From assembly GCF_024707105.1 (NCBI RefSeq), contig NZ_JANQAJ010000009.1, forward strand, positions 1-64,000: a DNA stretch of 64,000 nucleotides, in the 5' to 3' direction. The DNA is from Devosia ginsengisoli (lineage in GTDB: Bacteria; Pseudomonadota; Alphaproteobacteria; Rhizobiales; Devosiaceae). The position numbers were made by a program, and so were the translations under genes. Of the stretch, positions 63,299 through 64,000 are shown in pieces (the stretch's first letter is position 1; the number at the start of each line of letters is the position of its first letter). The notes beneath the pieces are model-generated. The model ran no database searches, was not told the DNA's origin, and was given only the letters and a program-made list of their open reading frames with translations.

Positions 63299-64000
63299 CG
63301 ACGCCCCTGCTCTCCATCCGCGATCTCACCGTCGCCTTCGGCGCCAACGCGGCGACAAATGGCATTTCGTTCGATATCGCGCCGGGCGAGACCGTGGCCC
63401 TGGTGGGTGAAAGCGGCTCGGGCAAGTCGGTCACCGCGCTTTCGGTGCTGAAACTCCTGCCGACGACCGCGGCGCTGTCGGGGCAAATCCTGTTCAAGGG
63501 GCAGGACCTCGTCACCGCGCCGCCGGCCGAACTGCGCGCCGTGCGCGGCAATGACATTTCGATGATCTTCCAGGAGCCGATGAGCTCGCTCAATCCGGTC
63601 CACACCATCGAGCGGCAGATCGGGGAAGTGCTGGCCGTGCATCGCGGCCTGCGCGCCAGTGCCGCCCGCAAGCGCACGCTCGAACTGCTCGATGCCGTCG
63701 GCATTCCCGACCCGGCCAGCCGGCTCGGCGCCTATCCGCACCAGCTTTCCGGCGGGCAGCGCCAGCGCGTCATGATCGCCATGGCGCTGGCCAACGAGCC
63801 GGACCTGCTGATCGCCGACGAGCCGACCACGGCGCTTGATGTGACCGTGCAGGCGCAGATCCTGACCCTGCTCAAGGATCTGCAAAGCCGGCTCGGCATG
63901 GCCATGCTGTTCATCACCCACGACCTGGGCATCGTCAAACGCGTTGCCGACCGCGTCTGCATCATGACCAAGGGCGAGATCGTCGAGACCGGCCCGGTCG
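63295..64000 (+). CDS. yejF: microcin C/oligopeptide ABC transporter ATPase YejF (cut by window end)
   Basis: The first 235 residues of a protein normally about 530-540 long with two ATPase halves. Visible in the first half: Walker [17 protein letters not shown]-loop [20 protein letters not shown], signature [15 protein letters not shown], Walker [21 protein letters not shown] and [16 protein letters not shown]. It continues past base 64000. Confidence 0.92.
   Translation, partial: MTTPLLSIRDLTVAFGANAATNGISFDIAPGETVALVGESGSGKSVTALSVLKLLPTTAALSGQILFKGQDLVTAPPAELRAVRGNDISMIFQEPMSSLNPVHTIERQIGEVLAVHRGLRASAARKRTLELLDAVGIPDPASRLGAYPHQLSGGQRQRVMIAMALANEPDLLIADEPTTALDVTVQAQILTLLKDLQSRLGMAMLFITHDLGIVKRVADRVCIMTKGEIVETGPV

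Overview
The window is a high-GC chromosomal segment from an alphaproteobacterium, most likely Hyphomicrobiales and possibly Devosia or a relative. This rests on gene content: a PhyR-NepR-EcfG general stress locus, HWE-family histidine kinases, ChvE-GguAB and Smo-type sugar importers, an mdh-sucC-sucD-sucA-sucB-lpd cluster and an Omp19-like lipoprotein. The genus is inference. No tRNA, rRNA, CRISPR array, prophage or insertion sequence was seen.

Layout. 1-1.9 kb: an MraY-like transferase and a Phd/PIN toxin-antitoxin pair whose toxin is frameshifted. 2-7.3 kb: ChvE-GguA-GguB sugar importer with a divergent GntR regulator whose likely operator sits inside the chvE promoter. 7.3-16.3 kb: polyol catabolism (SorC-type regulator, SmoEFGK importer, mannitol dehydrogenase, FGGY kinase). 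16.4-26.2 kb: general stress island with phyR, nepR, ecfG, three HWE/HisKA_2 kinases, a Crp/Fnr regulator, an odd receiver protein and small membrane proteins, with several GGAAC-N16/17-CGTT promoters. 26.2-31.6 kb: YdcF protein and a polar amino-acid importer with an M14 deacylase. 31.6-38.3 kb: GGDEF-EAL protein, an alpha-oxoamine synthase, two single-domain receivers and a six-TM hybrid kinase, an arrangement like Lqs/Cqs/Jqs alpha-hydroxyketone signalling. 38.4-47 kb: hexuronate catabolism (UxuA, KduI, KduD, KdgF-like cupin, TRAP transporter, GntR). 47.2-58.4 kb: TCA-cycle cluster with a secreted protein gene between sucC and sucD. 58.6-64 kb: ZapE, Omp19-like lipoprotein, DUF2007 protein and YejBEF peptide importer, cut by the window end.

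Themes. Six reading frames are broken by single-base length differences in G/C or A/T runs, each restorable to a normal family length, and one is sucC. This looks more like residual sequencing indels than real gene decay. Three families of palindromic intergenic repeats occur. They lie almost only inside operons, and every junction of the smoE-F-G-K-mtlK operon carries one. All four substrate-binding-protein genes are followed by hairpins that could set binding protein to permease ratios.
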